Assembly: GCA_000697055.1 (NCBI GenBank)
Contig: JNDT01001683.1
Coordinates: forward strand, 30,737-94,736
Reading direction: 5' to 3'
Length of the DNA: 64,000 bases
Source of the DNA: Saksenaea vasiformis B4078
Lineage: Eukaryota > Mucoromycota > Mucoromycetes > Mucorales > Saksenaeaceae
In this document: positions 1-14,194 of the stretch, one piece after another
Numbering within the stretch: the first letter of the stretch is position 1
Layout of the letters: each line of letters opens with the position of its first letter
Made by a program: the position numbers and the translations under genes
The notes under the pieces: generated by a model
What the model was told of the DNA's origin: nothing
Seen by the model: only the letters and a program-made list of their open reading frames with translations
The model's database searches: none

Positions 1-1073
1 ATATGGACCACAGCAATGCGCAGGTGAGCGTTCTGCCACGTCGCACCTGCTAGTTCTTCGCGCAGCCATTCTTCCTGTCTTATCCATTCTTCATTGCTAT
101 CCAGTACAACAAATCTCACGGCTCCACCAGCCAAGGAAAAGGCAAACCATGGATCCTTCGACGGGACGCTGCGGGTGTAATGGTACTCAAAAGTGGGGTC
201 ATGATCGTGATTTCCATGAGCATAAATGATAGGCATATGTTGACCGAGATTGTGATAGGTAAGTGGACCCACAAAATCCGTTTGCCATTGACGAAGCGAA
301 GGGTAATTTTGAACAGCATCACCTGCATGGAGTAGATAATGGATTGGCTTATGTCGTCCAATCTGGCGGAGTATTGTAGTGAAAGTTTTCATTCCAAACT
401 GGTTATCTGCCATAGCTGCGATTCGAATGGTCGAATTGGCAGTCGTGTGCCATTCAAAGTTGGCGGAAGCCAGCGTCCGTCGTTCGTTATTTCTACTTCT
501 TCTCCACCAGGAAGGTTCAACCTCCTTACTCTCCTTGACATGGTAAATATACTGGCCACCTTGTTTCAAAGGCCCCACCGAAACTTTATAGACGATATGT
601 CGCTTATCTAGTTGTACGTGCTCCACGGGACCAAATTCTTTCACTGAGTCGTCAGGTCCTTCCAAAGTTACAAACATATCTTTGGATTTCATGTCGCAAT
701 TCATTTCCCATACTATCTGGGTATACTCTGTGTCTTGGACGTACAGTACAGGTTCTTTGCGCATAGTGCCGCAAGTGATCCACCCACGATCAAATAAGGC
801 ATTGTCGAACTTAATACGGAAAAACGACCAATACACTCTGATGACGCTCGCATAGTATATCAATAACAGTAACAGAATGCAAATGATAGCAATCAAGCGT
901 CCTTGGTATCGCAGACGTCGCCGCCAACGTAACGACGCACTTTGGTTGTCCAATGACTGCAGAAATGCCTGTGTACGTCCGCGCGGCGCACCATCACGGT
1001 ATGGATAGGGTGAGGTCTGTTGCTTGTATCGAAATGAAACAGCCGAATACGGTTCGTAATCAGGTTGTAGCAT
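1..1073 (-). CDS. Calcineurin-like metallophosphoesterase, membrane-anchored, partial (3' end outside window)
   Basis: Translation of the minus strand is open from an ATG at 1073 to the window edge with no intron seen, about 357 codons. Residues around 55-75 form one hydrophobic membrane segment preceded by an Arg-rich stretch, so the catalytic part is probably lumenal or extracellular. Metal-binding motifs of the family are visible in order: AMADNQFG (first Asp), LHAGDAV (the GD motif) and YAHGNHDHD (the GNHD motif), followed by a VLDSNEE segment. The final His-containing motif lies at the cut edge (AVVH). The region before the first motif looks like a beta-sandwich as in purple acid phosphatase-like proteins, but that is inference. 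The substrate cannot be told. It is truncated only by the window. Confidence 0.85.
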   Translation of the reverse strand, partial: MLQPDYEPYSAVSFRYKQQTSPYPYRDGAPRGRTQAFLQSLDNQSASLRWRRRLRYQGRLIAIICILLLLLIYYASVIRVYWSFFRIKFDNALFDRGWITCGTMRKEPVLYVQDTEYTQIVWEMNCDMKSKDMFVTLEGPDDSVKEFGPVEHVQLDKRHIVYKVSVGPLKQGGQYIYHVKESKEVEPSWWRRSRNNERRTLASANFEWHTTANSTIRIAAMADNQFGMKTFTTILRQIGRHKPIHYLLHAGDAVQNYPSLRQWQTDFVGPLTYHNLGQHMPIIYAHGNHDHDPTFEYHYTRSVPSKDPWFAFSLAGGAVRFVVLDSNEEWIRQEEWLREELAGATWQNAHLRIAVVH

Positions 1074-3305
1074 CACGGCGCCATGGGCTAAATGTTTACA
1101 CACAGTTTGCTGGATCCAGCTGCTCGTTTGGTGATTTTTTTTTCGGTCGGTGATTGGCTGACTTTTGTGAAAGAATTCCTTGTCTTCTGACAATAAAGAA
1201 GCCAAGCAATCATCCTGCAACGAATCGCACTTGTCAATATGAATCTTATACTATCCTCAGATCAGTGAACCAAAGAGGCGGAAAAAAGCATTATACTGAG
1301 CCGATGTTTGAAGCATTTGGATGCCATCGCTTCTAGAAAAGGAAGGACGTCTAATTACACCGACAAGCAGTTCCACGCCAAAGGCCTTAACATTGCAGTA
1401 ATAATACATAAATGATACTTCCTACTACAGCGCACGAATTATCGAGGCAATTATGTTAGAAAGCCAGTAGTACGTCTAGTATATATCTGTGTCTGAGGAT
1501 ATTAGCGTGCCAAGCACAACGTCCAAATCCTCATCGGGATGCAAAGCTGAATTTTCCCAAGACTGGACCATCTGGGATACAATTGCCTGCATCTGTCCAT
1601 GTAATGTATATGAAGAAGAAATGGCGCCGATTCTAGAACAACAAAGAGAGATAACCCATGTTGACAGCCTTACCCGAGGGTCCTGCGTGGACATGTTTAA
1701 AATGCCATAGCTTGTCCTTCACGTTCCTTGAAGGCGGAGCTTCTGTCGTTAGCTTAAATGCACAAACAATATGAGTCGACTTAGTTCATCTGCACGGGAA
1801 ACAGAGAACGCTTTCGCAGCACAATGACCGTTATAGTTTTAGGAAGTAGGATACGCGTTTCTTTGAAAGATCAGCCGGAGAATCTCCGCGTAGGTTTCGT
1901 CGATGTTTCACTTGCAGCTCGTTCTTAGGTGAAGCAATGGCTCTTCGTTGGCGTTCAAACTATCCTTATAAACAAGAATTTTACCAAGTTAGACATTGTT
2001 GGGTTGTCTCCGAATGTCGGCTACGATTCTTTGTGTCTTTGTTCATGGAGTAGATGGAAGGCTGATTAATTTCCGTCATTTCTTTTTTGCCAGAAAGAGA
2101 AGTATTTCATGAAACTGTGGTACCAATCGATATGGAAATGGGGCGTTTTAACAAACCAAAGAAAACGACAAATTTAGAATATAGATGTGATGGACCATTC
2201 CGAAAGATCTGCTTACAGAATAAGAAGGGAAAGGAGAAGGGTTTGTTCTCAATAGCAACAAACCCTTACTATATCCTCTGACCTGTCACAAGAATTGTTT
2301 CCAACGACAACAAACACCGTATCCCGTCCAACTTCCAAACACCGAAGTGTTATGAGGATTTAGTGATCTCAAATGTAACTTTAGTGATTTGTACGCAAGA
2401 CTAAGTATATTCGTACTAGGGAATCAGCGTTCTAATCTCATTTTATCGCTCACGCGGTCGGGCGAAACGATGAAAAGATCATGCGGAGGAAAAAAGCGTA
2501 TCGGAGAAGCAGTCGAGTACATCCCGATGGATGATTACACGAACCAAATTTGCCATGGTGATTGTGCTTTGTTCTTGTAGCAAAAAAAGTGCACCACCAG
2601 GTCGATCATTTTTAGCCGAATTAAAACTGTTCGGATTGGTGTGGTTCAATAAACTTTTTCACATCGACGATGTCTCATTCGATGTTTTTCAAAAGAGGCA
2701 TGGTATTGGTTACCAAATCATCTTTGGAGGCACCTGACATGTTCCTTTTTGGGAATTTTTGTTCCTATCCTTGATTAACTTTTCGCACGCACTCTTTATT
2801 TGGATGGGGCTAGTTATCTGTACACTCTTCGGATTATTTCAATATATATAGAATTCATTTGAATCCCATACTTGATAGTGCATATGAGATTCCTGAATAC
2901 TGGAACTGAACGAAAATGAAAGTAATGGAAAGTCGACTGATGTATATTTGAAAGCAAACAGCATGATCTCAGTGTGAGAAATTTTCACAGATGGTGAGAA
3001 AACTTATCAAAGTATAGACAGCGCTTTGCTTTTCCGTGCCAATCAATCATTGTCAGACGCGAGAGTGAGGACTGGAGCATATGACTTCATTCAAGGGCCC
3101 AACACCAAAAACAGCCACCTGCATCATCATTGGGTCTTCGGGGGAGAACTCTATCTATCTATCTATTCGCGCACCTATTGTTTTTGGCATAAGCCAAGAG
3201 CAAATAGCCTTTTTTCTTTCGCAGTCCTTTTTCCCTTTTCTCTCCACTATATAAAGCTTCTGTTCTTCTTCCTTGTACCAAATTAAAAAAAAATTATTTA
3301 CTTCA
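1074..3305. other. Intergenic region, no gene recognised
   Basis: About 2.2 kb with only short unsupported ORFs. It is AT-rich and carries a short TATC microsatellite at about 3151-3166. The right end must hold the promoter of the transporter gene. Confidence 0.6.
3248..3255 (+). promoter_or_regulatory. TATA box of the amino-acid transporter gene
   Basis: A perfect TATATAAA lies 51 bases before the transporter ATG at 3306 and is followed by a pyrimidine-rich leader. Position and sequence fit a core promoter; there is no expression evidence. Confidence 0.55.
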
Positions 3306-4762
3306 ATGTCCTTGGACGAGAAAAAAGAATACTCGACTACCGAACATATAGGATCAATACATGACGTTGCTAGTGGTATCTATCGCCTGAAAAAAAAAAG
3401 AATTATGTCTCTATTTATATATTGAATCTTAACCATTTGTAAACTATAGAGGGCGACTTCCCATACAGCCTATCCGAGAAAGAACATGTCCAAAAAGGAG
3501 GTTCCTTTCTCGCGTACTTCAATGTCGTGTGTGTTGTCGCAGGCACAGGTACACTCGGCATTCCCTATGCTTTAAGACAAGGAGGATGGATTGGTAAGTT
3601 AGTTAACTTGATTGCCATCCAGCAAAGCCCAATTGTAACCTCTTGTTTTCTTTTTTTTTTAGGCGTTTTCATCATTTTCTTGGCCTGGGCTATGTCCATC
3701 TACACTGGTATTATTATCGTTAAATGTCTCTACGGTCCCAACGGCACTCGTCGCATCACCTACAAAGACGTCTCCACTGCTGCTTTTGGTCCGATTGGTG
3801 GCTGGCTCACCTTTTTCTTCAACGCTTGGATTTTGATTGGTGCACCTGTCCTCTACATGGTTTTGTCTGGAGATAATTTGAACAAACTCTGCAAGGGTAC
3901 AGCGGGAGAAATTGGTCTCATTCCCTGGATTATCATTTCCTGTGCTACAATGGCTATCCCATTCGTCATCGTCAAATCTATGAAAGAAGTGGCCATCATG
4001 AGTGCCTTCGGTGCTTTTGCTACTTTTGTTACAGTGATCATCGTGCTTATCGTAGCATGCATTCATCAAGGGACAGGTGCTCTGCAGAATATTGGCCATG
4101 ATCCTGTTATTTGGTCGAAGTTCCCCATCGCCCTTTCCACCATCTCCTTCAGTTTCGGTGGCAATGTTATCTATCCTCACGTTGAAGCTTCCATGAGGAA
4201 GCCCAGTCGCTGGCCATGGGTTGTTGCTGGTGGTCTATCTACATGCGCTTTTATGTACATCCTAACAGCTATCCCGGGCTACTACATTTACGGCAACCAG
4301 GTTGAATCTCCTGTCTACAATAGCATTCCTGATGGCGCCCCGAAGATCATTGCCATTGTTCTTATGACGATCCACGTTTTGATGGCTTCACCACTTTTGT
4401 TAACCTCCTTCTCGCTCGATCTGGAAGAAATGTTCAACATCACCGTCGAACGATTCGGCAAATGGAAAGAATTCCTTATCCGCTCAGTACTCCGCATTTG
4501 CTTGATGGCCATCGTTACCGTCATCGCCTGCGTTGTCCCTCACTTTGATAGTCTTATGTCCTTGATTGGTGCCTTTGCCAACTGTGCATTGATCTTTATC
4601 CTCCCCGTTGCATGCTACTGGAAACTCACCGGCTTCCGAAATAAGCCAATCCTTGAGATTGCATGGGGATTCCTCGTCATAGTGTTAGGTATTGTTGGCT
4701 TGGTCTTCGGTACCATGGAGTCTATCCAAGGACTTATTCAGGCGTTTGGGAAACCCCACTAA
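3306..4762 (+). CDS. Amino-acid transporter, AAAP family (Aa_trans; AVT-like)
   Basis: Three exons: 3306-3375, 3450-3593 and 3663-4762, giving 437 residues. The join GT(3376)...AG(3449) restores the frame (residues EGDFPYS), and the second intron GTAAGT...TTTTAG removes 69 bases. The first exon is a short acidic cytosolic head starting MSLDEKKEYS. The family signature follows: GGSFLAYFNVVCVVAGTGTL, then YALRQGGWIG, which is the TM1 region of AAAP proton-coupled carriers. About ten to eleven hydrophobic helices can be followed to the C-terminus. Vacuolar or plasma-membrane transport of neutral amino acids is inferred from the family. The second intron has no stop codon and a length divisible by three, so retention would insert 23 residues before the second helix. 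Confidence 0.92.
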
Positions 4763-5494
4763 ATTATATATTTATTATATTTTATTTTTAAATCTGTAAA
4801 TACTAGAAGTCTTCTATATTTTAAAGTTTCTATTAGCAATGTGTCATTGCACAAAGTCAATGATAATGTTACGCCATATGAAGTTTCTTTTGATTTCCGC
4901 ACAATGCCTGATCACCATGGTGAAACATGCTACACGTTCTACACAGATTGAAACAACACGCCATACAACGATCGCTCGATCGAAGTAGCATTTTGTGAAC
5001 AAGTGTCTCTTTCTCTGTAGGAGTGTTTCGCAGTACAATTGACTTTCAAACTACATTTGCAGCGGGCAGCAACCCACGTGGAAGACATACATGTCTGAAA
5101 GGAGACATTACAAAGCAACTAATCTCCCAACTAACGATCAGCAGCAGCGGCACCAAACATTTTCTCTCACATTCAAAGATTTCACTAGATATCACTTACA
5201 TATAAAACTTTTATCTACATCTACAACCTTTTTTTCTTTGGTTCCCACTCGAACCCTTCAATAACCAAAAAGAAAAGAGAAGAAAAATAAAAATAATAAA
5301 AAAATCAAGAGTATAGTAACAAAGGGAACTTATGAAGGGGAAAACAATAAAATGAGCTGAAGATTGTGATGCAGACAGTGTATAAGATAAAAAAAAATCC
5401 AAAAGAAATCTATAATTCCCGCAAAAAGAAGTGGATGAAAGCAAAACGGAGTTACGACATGCACATGCGGGACCCTTTTTTTTTGTTTCGTTGT
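4763..5494. other. Convergent intergenic region
   Basis: This is the 3' flank of the transporter (+) and of the DED1-like gene (-). It holds AT-rich, A/T-homopolymer sequence suited to polyadenylation on both strands. No further gene was seen. Confidence 0.6.
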
Positions 5495-7830
<2,336 letters not shown>

Positions 7831-9951
7831 ACTTTTTTAAAGAAAACCTGTGGTAAAGAGAAAAGGCACCAAAAGAAATTTTTTTTTGCAACCAATGAAA
7901 TTCTCATGTCTGGGCTTTCTGCGGCAGACAAAATGATCAGTGACTTCCTAACGCCACTGTAAAAGGTTTCGCGGACTCTGATTATTTCACTAAGGGACAC
8001 ATCACGAAGATGTAACTGTTCTCTTCATGTCTTCAGCCAGTCTTTTGACTGCATGGATAACAATTACATGCTTCAAAAGTTTCGATAAATATTTATAATA
8101 TTTATATTGACTTTCATTTCCCTTCTGTTACATCCAGCGGTTTGGAAGCCTCACAAGACAAGGCTTCAGTGATAGTTGCATACGTACGCTGCGAGAAGGT
8201 ACACATTTTTACCTCACAAAGCGCTTCACGTAAAATTGGCGCATCGAGTAACAGCATGTCTTAACACACTAAATGAATCCAACTGAAATCCTTGCATGTT
8301 CATGAGACCATGGCTGAATCTTGCGAGCGCTATCGTTTCATGCTCGAGCTACGTGGAAGAATCATTGCTGGGTACACCTGTGAAATGCGTAAATCTTCCT
8401 CGGAACTTGACACAGGTGTCTCACCGCCGGTACCTTTGTCGAAACCTATTGAGAGAGATTCCTCATTATATCATCCAAATCTAAATATGGCAAAGTCTAG
8501 CGTAAAGCGTGCTTCTGTAAACAGTACTGCAGTTCAAACAATGAAATCATCTTTATTCGCAGTCAAACATATATCAGCTCTTTTTCTGATTAACCTTCCA
8601 GTCTTTGTACTTTTCCATCTTATGTTGACTTCCAACCATGAAACGGTTTACTAGAGAAGGCGTCAAAGACAACGATACCTTGGCTCCTCAGTGATTTCAG
8701 TCTTTGCGATTCCCGCTTCCATAGAGTACAACTATATATGAGAGTTGACCTCAGTCCTTTTCAACTCTCAGCAATCTCAACCTTCAGTCGAAAACCCTAA
8801 GAATTGAAACTATCGGGGGATCACTGTATGGACGCTCGCTGCTACCCCGAATGGACGAGGGAGCCTCACTCCATTGATGAAAGCCTTATTGGAGCTTTAT
8901 TGGCGGGCACGCGATCAAGAACCCGAACCACGCACTACGAGAATTTTAACCGGTATGGAGACGTTTGATTTCGATCTGAAGATACGACCTTGGTCTACGC
9001 ATTCGAACGATCGCAAATATGGTAGACGCAAGCTTCGACAAATTATCATCACATATTTTGATGACGATCCGTTGTTTGTGGATTACGAAAGGGTTGCTTC
9101 TCGCTGAGGGACTCTACATCATGGAGCGGGACGCGATTAACCTCGCAAACCTGCACTTGCCTCCCTGGCTAGAAGCAGCTGACATGGAAAAGGCATCCCA
9201 GTTCCCGCCAGCCAGGACAAGATCTATCGGGACCAGAGCACTCCATGTTGCGGACGCTTGAGTAAATGTGGGGATGCCGGGTATGCATACAAGTTCATTA
9301 TGGTGCAAGCACTTTTTGAAGTACCTATCAATAAACTCATTTTTGCCGTATGATGTCGTTATGGCTTCAAGAGATCTGAAAGGATAAACTGCTTTGTCGC
9401 GTTGGACATTGTTCCAATACACATCAAAGCGATTGTTTGTTAGTTGGCTGAGAATAGAGGATTATAAATGCCTGACCTACTGCTTTACTCTCCGAGCTTA
9501 AACCAACCGAAAAAGCTCTGGCTAAAATTGAAAACGGACAATCTGTTTACAGATGGACGTGATGGAATAAATTAATCATACTGCAACGGAAGGCATGAAA
9601 CAATCATGGCTTTGAGATCAGAGCTCCACAGTATTCGCCCAATTCGCACAAGAGCCCATAGGCTACTTCCTTACCTAACTGTCCACAGACCTTCTTTTAG
9701 GGGAGTGGCTTTACAAGCACACTTGCTCTTACTACATAGGTTGACAAAAGAGCGAAGGAATTATTACGTCCTTCACTTTGTAAGAGTGGTGCCTGATCAT
9801 CAAGAACATGGCATACCTGAACAAAAATGGACGTAGCCGTGTAATCTTGGTTTAGAGCCGCGTTCCACATCCGACCAAAGTGGACAGCTGTCTGACGCAA
9901 AATTATTTGTATTTTACGGAGTAATACATATTTGTTTCATAAGGAGAAGTA
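7831..9951. other. Intergenic region, possible coding relic near 8870-9105
   Basis: About 2.1 kb. It contains the DED1 promoter at the left end. A plus-strand open stretch at 8874-9107 (reading includes FDFDLKIRPWSTHSNDRKYG) has protein-like composition but no recognisable family, start context or continuation. I treat it as a relic or chance. Nothing else is supported. Confidence 0.4.
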
Positions 9952-11231
9952 CTAAAATTCAATGATACTGCAGTAAATTATGAGGGTAAGGGTGATCGCC
10001 AGGATCGACACCAAATTGCAACTAGGAAAAATATGTATGGCTTCCGACTTCTCAGTGGTGGGAGGCGTATATGGTTCAAGTTCGCCGTCTTCGGTTATGA
10101 CTCCGGTGATGTCGTTATAGTCAGGGTGACAGTCAATGTGAACCGCTTTGATATACGCCGAAACAACGTTGTTTCGGGTCCACTTTCGGGCGTAGGTTGG
10201 CCGATTAGCACGGTTGTCTCGTCTACTTTGTTTGTTACTTACGTCAATCGGTCCGCGGGCCCACTCGGCTGTTCCAGGGTCAACACTACCGTCCCATAAC
10301 CCAATCTGGACCCTCCTAGATAAAAGTGTTTATTACAAGACAGCGTTGACTAAATGAATAAGGTGCTTACGCTGGTTGGGTCGGGAACTTGCATAGATCA
10401 CCTTCGCACGTCTCGTTTCGTTCCTTTACCCGTGCAACTTTGCCATCAATAGACCAGGTAATCCGTTGAGGTTGCCTGCGAACTGCATAAACAGTACGAT
10501 ACCTGCAGTTTGACTTACCAGTCAACGGTATACGTGTGGAAATCCTCATAGATCGGCTTTCCTGTAACGTTGTGATAGCCTCCATTCACGGTATACAATG
10601 GTTTATGACCCCAAAAGTAGTTGGTCCTATCATTTTATCTTGGTTCGAGAAACTGCCCCTCAGCTACATGAAACTTACTGTGCATGGTTTGGATCGCCTT
10701 TTAAGTAGAAAGAAGAGAGGTCAATTTGCAATAACCCCAATCTGCCGGCTTTTCTTACCTCCTAATAGCTCGATATCAATTTCGTCATTCCCGTCTCCGA
10801 TGATGACAATAGCTGTTACTGCTCCTCCTACGCGAGCTGATTTCACAGTAGCAGATATGCGACCATAATGTAAATAGGTACTTGAATTAAACGTGGGGCC
10901 TCGGCCCGGAAAGCGGTTGTAAGGCATGTCTGATTACCGGTGATATGAAAAAAAGGAAAAGAAAAAGTAAGAATAAATGTCATTTTGGACTTGACAAAAG
11001 CCTACGGTTTTCATCGTGCAAGCGGATATACTGTAACGGTGGCAACAGTTTCATCTTAACACCCACTGGAGTAGTAGCATACGTTTCCACATCAACACCC
11101 TGCGCGATCCATCCTCTAGTGGCTTTCGTGAAGTCAGATCTGTAATTATGGCATTCAGTACGTTGTGCATGGGCTCTTCGAAGAACAACAAATGTCGAAA
11201 TCAAAAGTCTAATAAACGCTCTTTTTCTCAT
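9952..11231 (-). CDS. Crh-like GH16 chitin-glucan transglycosylase, secreted/GPI-type
   Basis: Seven short exons on the minus strand encode about 311 residues. Residues 1-23 are a signal peptide (MRKRAFIRLLISTFVV then ARRAHAQ-like cleavage region). The GH16 active site DEIDIELLG is intact, with the nucleophile and acid/base Glu flanking the Asp. It is preceded by SSTYLHYGRISATVKSA and followed by GDPNHAQTNYFWG, TYTVDW, ITWSIDG and IGLWDG, the usual Crh order. The C-terminus ends in a Pro/Thr/Glu stretch and a hydrophobic tail (SILAITLTLIIY), as expected for GPI attachment or a membrane anchor. Crh enzymes cross-link chitin to glucan in the cell wall. The separate chitin-binding module of some family members is not visible. 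The first donor (AAC C|GTAGGC) is the least certain junction; all later joins keep the frame and the family pattern. Confidence 0.88.
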
Positions 11232-11702
11232 GAAGATTGAAAAGAAAAGGTGAAGAAAAAGAGGAACGTGTCTCGCTGAATTTTATTTCTGTTGCGAGCG
11301 AGACAGGTCTCACTTTTCTACGGCTCGCTGTTCCTGCTTGTTAACAACCAAATCCTATCAGATAATGTACAGTAGCCGTTATGAAATGTGGCGATGGCCA
11401 TTAACAGATTCCAGTAATGGAGGAAGGAGAGTAGAAGGATACTGGGAAGGTTTTGTTAGATTACTGTTCTTGTATTGTACAAACATGGCGCCATTTGTAT
11501 TTCATGCTGAAAAATTCTACCTTTATACTTGACTAACTTATGATTAAAAAGAAATATGGTATGGTACATGCGTTATAGGATAAACCTGTGGTGGTTATGC
11601 TGAACGTTTTTGAAAAAAAGAACTAATGTCAGCCGTGCTTCTTTTAGCTCGTTGAGGTTTTGTTTGTTTGTTCGTAGGTGTACTCGAATCCTATCATCAC
11701 TA
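11232..11702. other. Intergenic region
   Basis: It lies between the start of the Crh-like gene and the 3' end of the MutY gene, so it holds the promoter of the former and the terminator of the latter. No gene was seen. Confidence 0.6.
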
Positions 11703-13686
11703 TTAACTTGCATGAACGGCCAACGTGTTGGTTACCTTTTGAAATTTTTCCAAGACTTTAAGCGCCTTCTTCAAACCGGTGGGAATCGGTGACTTTTTAA
11801 GCTCTTCCAACGTGACCCATTTTATCGAATCCTGTTCCATATCGTTCGCGCTCGATGAATGATAAGATATCCATTCGGCATGATACACCTTGCGGATATG
11901 GGAGAAAAGGTGAACGACGTTTCCAAGATCGTGCCGTTGTAATTGTTTCACATCTGACAGATCGATTTCATAACGGTCTTTGACGAATGCTGCCGCCTTT
12001 TTTGCTCTCTGTTCATAGGTTGTCGTTTGATTGCCGAGCTCCAAGCTTGGAAATTCCCAAAGGCCAGCCAAGAGACCTACAGTCGGTTAGTAAAACGAAT
12101 ATCTATAGAGTCCACTTTTCTACCTGTGTCTGGTCTTTTGGAGATTAAATAAACAGGTTCTTCGGACCCATCGCTTGTACGCTGTATGATGTAAACCGCA
12201 CATTCTAATCCAGAGTATCAGCGTTCTATTTCTTGTTGCTGTGACATAAGCATCTACCTTCGTCTCTTGGAGGCTTTTTTTCCACCTTTGTCGGATATCT
12301 GTATATAAATCCAGAATTAGATTATCTCATCCCAAATATGTCAATACCTTGTCACACTGTAGTCTTCTGTTGTCAAGTCTGACTGCAATTCAGGACATAT
12401 GCTACATTCTAAATCCAACTAGGCAAATTAAAATGACAAATTTGCCACCCAAAAAATCTTCCTTCTTTACTGACCATGCTCTACTGTCGTCTTCCGCTTC
12501 TTGTCGTTCGCCCAAAAGTTATCAGCTTTGGCTTGTGCAAATGCTTCGTACTGGTTAAGAGCTTTACAGTATGTTTTTACTGGACATCCTGCGCAGTCTG
12601 GATTCACTGGAGTGCAAACCCGAGCGCCTAATTCCATGAGCGCTTGATTAAAATCGCCGGACCGTGATTCAGGTACAATGCTTGTAGTAATGTTCCTGCA
12701 GCAAGCATTAAAATAATCCTCAATGCGTCTTTTGTGCATAATTACCAAAATGCCTCAACGCCGCTGGCTTTTTTCGGATCGGCTCCAATAGCACGTAGAC
12801 GGGACATGACGCGGATGACGTTACCATCAACCGCAGCTGTCTTTTCTCCAAAAACAATAGAAGCAACTGCACCAGCGGTATATCTTCCCACTCCGGGGAT
12901 ATGTTGTTGGAGATCCTTCGCAGATCCGGGAAGCTTGCCGTCAAAATCTTTAACCACCTTCTGCGCTCCTTCCCATAGCCTTCTGGCGCGTGAATAATAC
13001 CCAAGGCCAGCCCATAGAGTATTCACTTTTTCAATGTCTGCTTTTGCCAAATCATAAATTGTCGGAAATGCTTCCATCCACCGCTGATAATAATCAATGA
13101 CCGTTGCTACTTGCGTCTATGGTTCATTAAGGATTTTTTGCACGACAGATTAACCAACTACCTGCTGTAGCATCACTTCGCTAATCCAAACTACAATCAA
13201 AGTAAGTAATGCTATCCTTTTCCCATCCAAGACATGCAAACCTTCGTAAGCACGTTGACTCGACTCCTATTTAAAATCTGACGTGTCAACTTTGATACTC
13301 GATGAAGGTCTTCTTACCATTTCACTCATATCGTCTCGAAAAGGTTTTCGCCATGGCATATTGGTCCGTTGTTCGCGGTCGTACCACGCGAGTAGATCGT
13401 TTTGGATCAGTTGTTGTTCATGCTCATTCACTTGGTGGTATAAATCGTTATGATTCAAGCGTTTGCTTTGAACACACTCTTCAATGCTGATTTCCGATTG
13501 TGTGCTTATGCATGTAAGAGCTGTACGGCGTCGTGATCTTTCCATTTCACCCAAAAACACGGTTGCGATCTGTTGTGTTTTCAACCAACCCGCAGAAAGC
13601 CAGTCCAGGTGCGACATAAGCGGATATTGAACCTTTCGAACATGCACGTCAACATAGTTTTGATAGATGCAAATGAACGAATTCAT
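11703..13686 (-). CDS. MYH1: Adenine DNA glycosylase (MutY/Myh1)
   Basis: About nine exons on the minus strand. MutY removes adenine mispaired with 8-oxoguanine in base-excision repair. Visible parts in order: [19 protein letters not shown]; the catalytic-Glu segment [32 protein letters not shown]; the helix-hairpin-helix [15 protein letters not shown]; catalytic Asp in [19 protein letters not shown]; the iron-sulphur ligands C-x6-C-x2-C-x5-C ([17 protein letters not shown]); and the C-terminal NUDIX-like 8-oxoG recognition domain ([19 protein letters not shown]). The exon carrying QRAYE is a 25-base microexon at 13242-13266. The first possible ATG is 13686. A start at 13545 ([10 protein letters not shown]) is equally plausible; the longer form may carry a mitochondrial presequence. 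The gene is divergent from ERF2. Confidence 0.94.
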
Positions 13687-14194
13687 CCTTATGAATAGCT
13701 ACGAGTTTATCTTGATTAATAATGAACTACTTGTTTAAAGTGCACATTGGAAGAGAAGGAATTTGTCGTGTAAATTCATTATTGATAATTTACCATGAAA
13801 GGACAAGTTATTTCTCCAGGCACCAGCTTACATTTGCACTTGATGATTAATGCTGTTGTTTGTGGACACCCTAAGTTTCTTTAATCCGCTCAAGGGGGTT
13901 TATACGGAGAAAGGAGTAACGTTAATTATCACCGATCTTCAAACTTCAAGGCGATAATCTTTAGATCTTCTATATGATAAGTTGACGAGATAACAATAGC
14001 ATCTGCTTCAGAATCGTACAGCGTAAAGAGGTAAACCTAAGAATATCAAAAGTTACCGCAAAAACAAAAAGTAACGAGTTGATCATTTCGTTGACTGCGT
14101 TGAAAGAAGAGGGAAGGGAAAAAAAAAAAAAAAGAGGCAAACCGGGAAATTTGACCTGTCCGACTTCTCTTTTTAGCAGTACGCTTCTTTACAC
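13687..14194. promoter_or_regulatory. Shared divergent promoter region of MYH1 and ERF2
   Basis: About 500 bases separate the two divergent start codons. A long A-run at 14119-14133 and a pyrimidine tract precede the ERF2 ATG. Individual binding sites cannot be assigned. Confidence 0.4.

Noticed and set aside
3659..4180. 173-residue minus-strand ORF
   Set aside because: It is antisense to the transporter exon and has no family features; a shadow of the real gene.
8292..8654. 120-residue plus-strand ORF
   Set aside because: No family, no splice or promoter context, overlaps a second open frame; likely chance.
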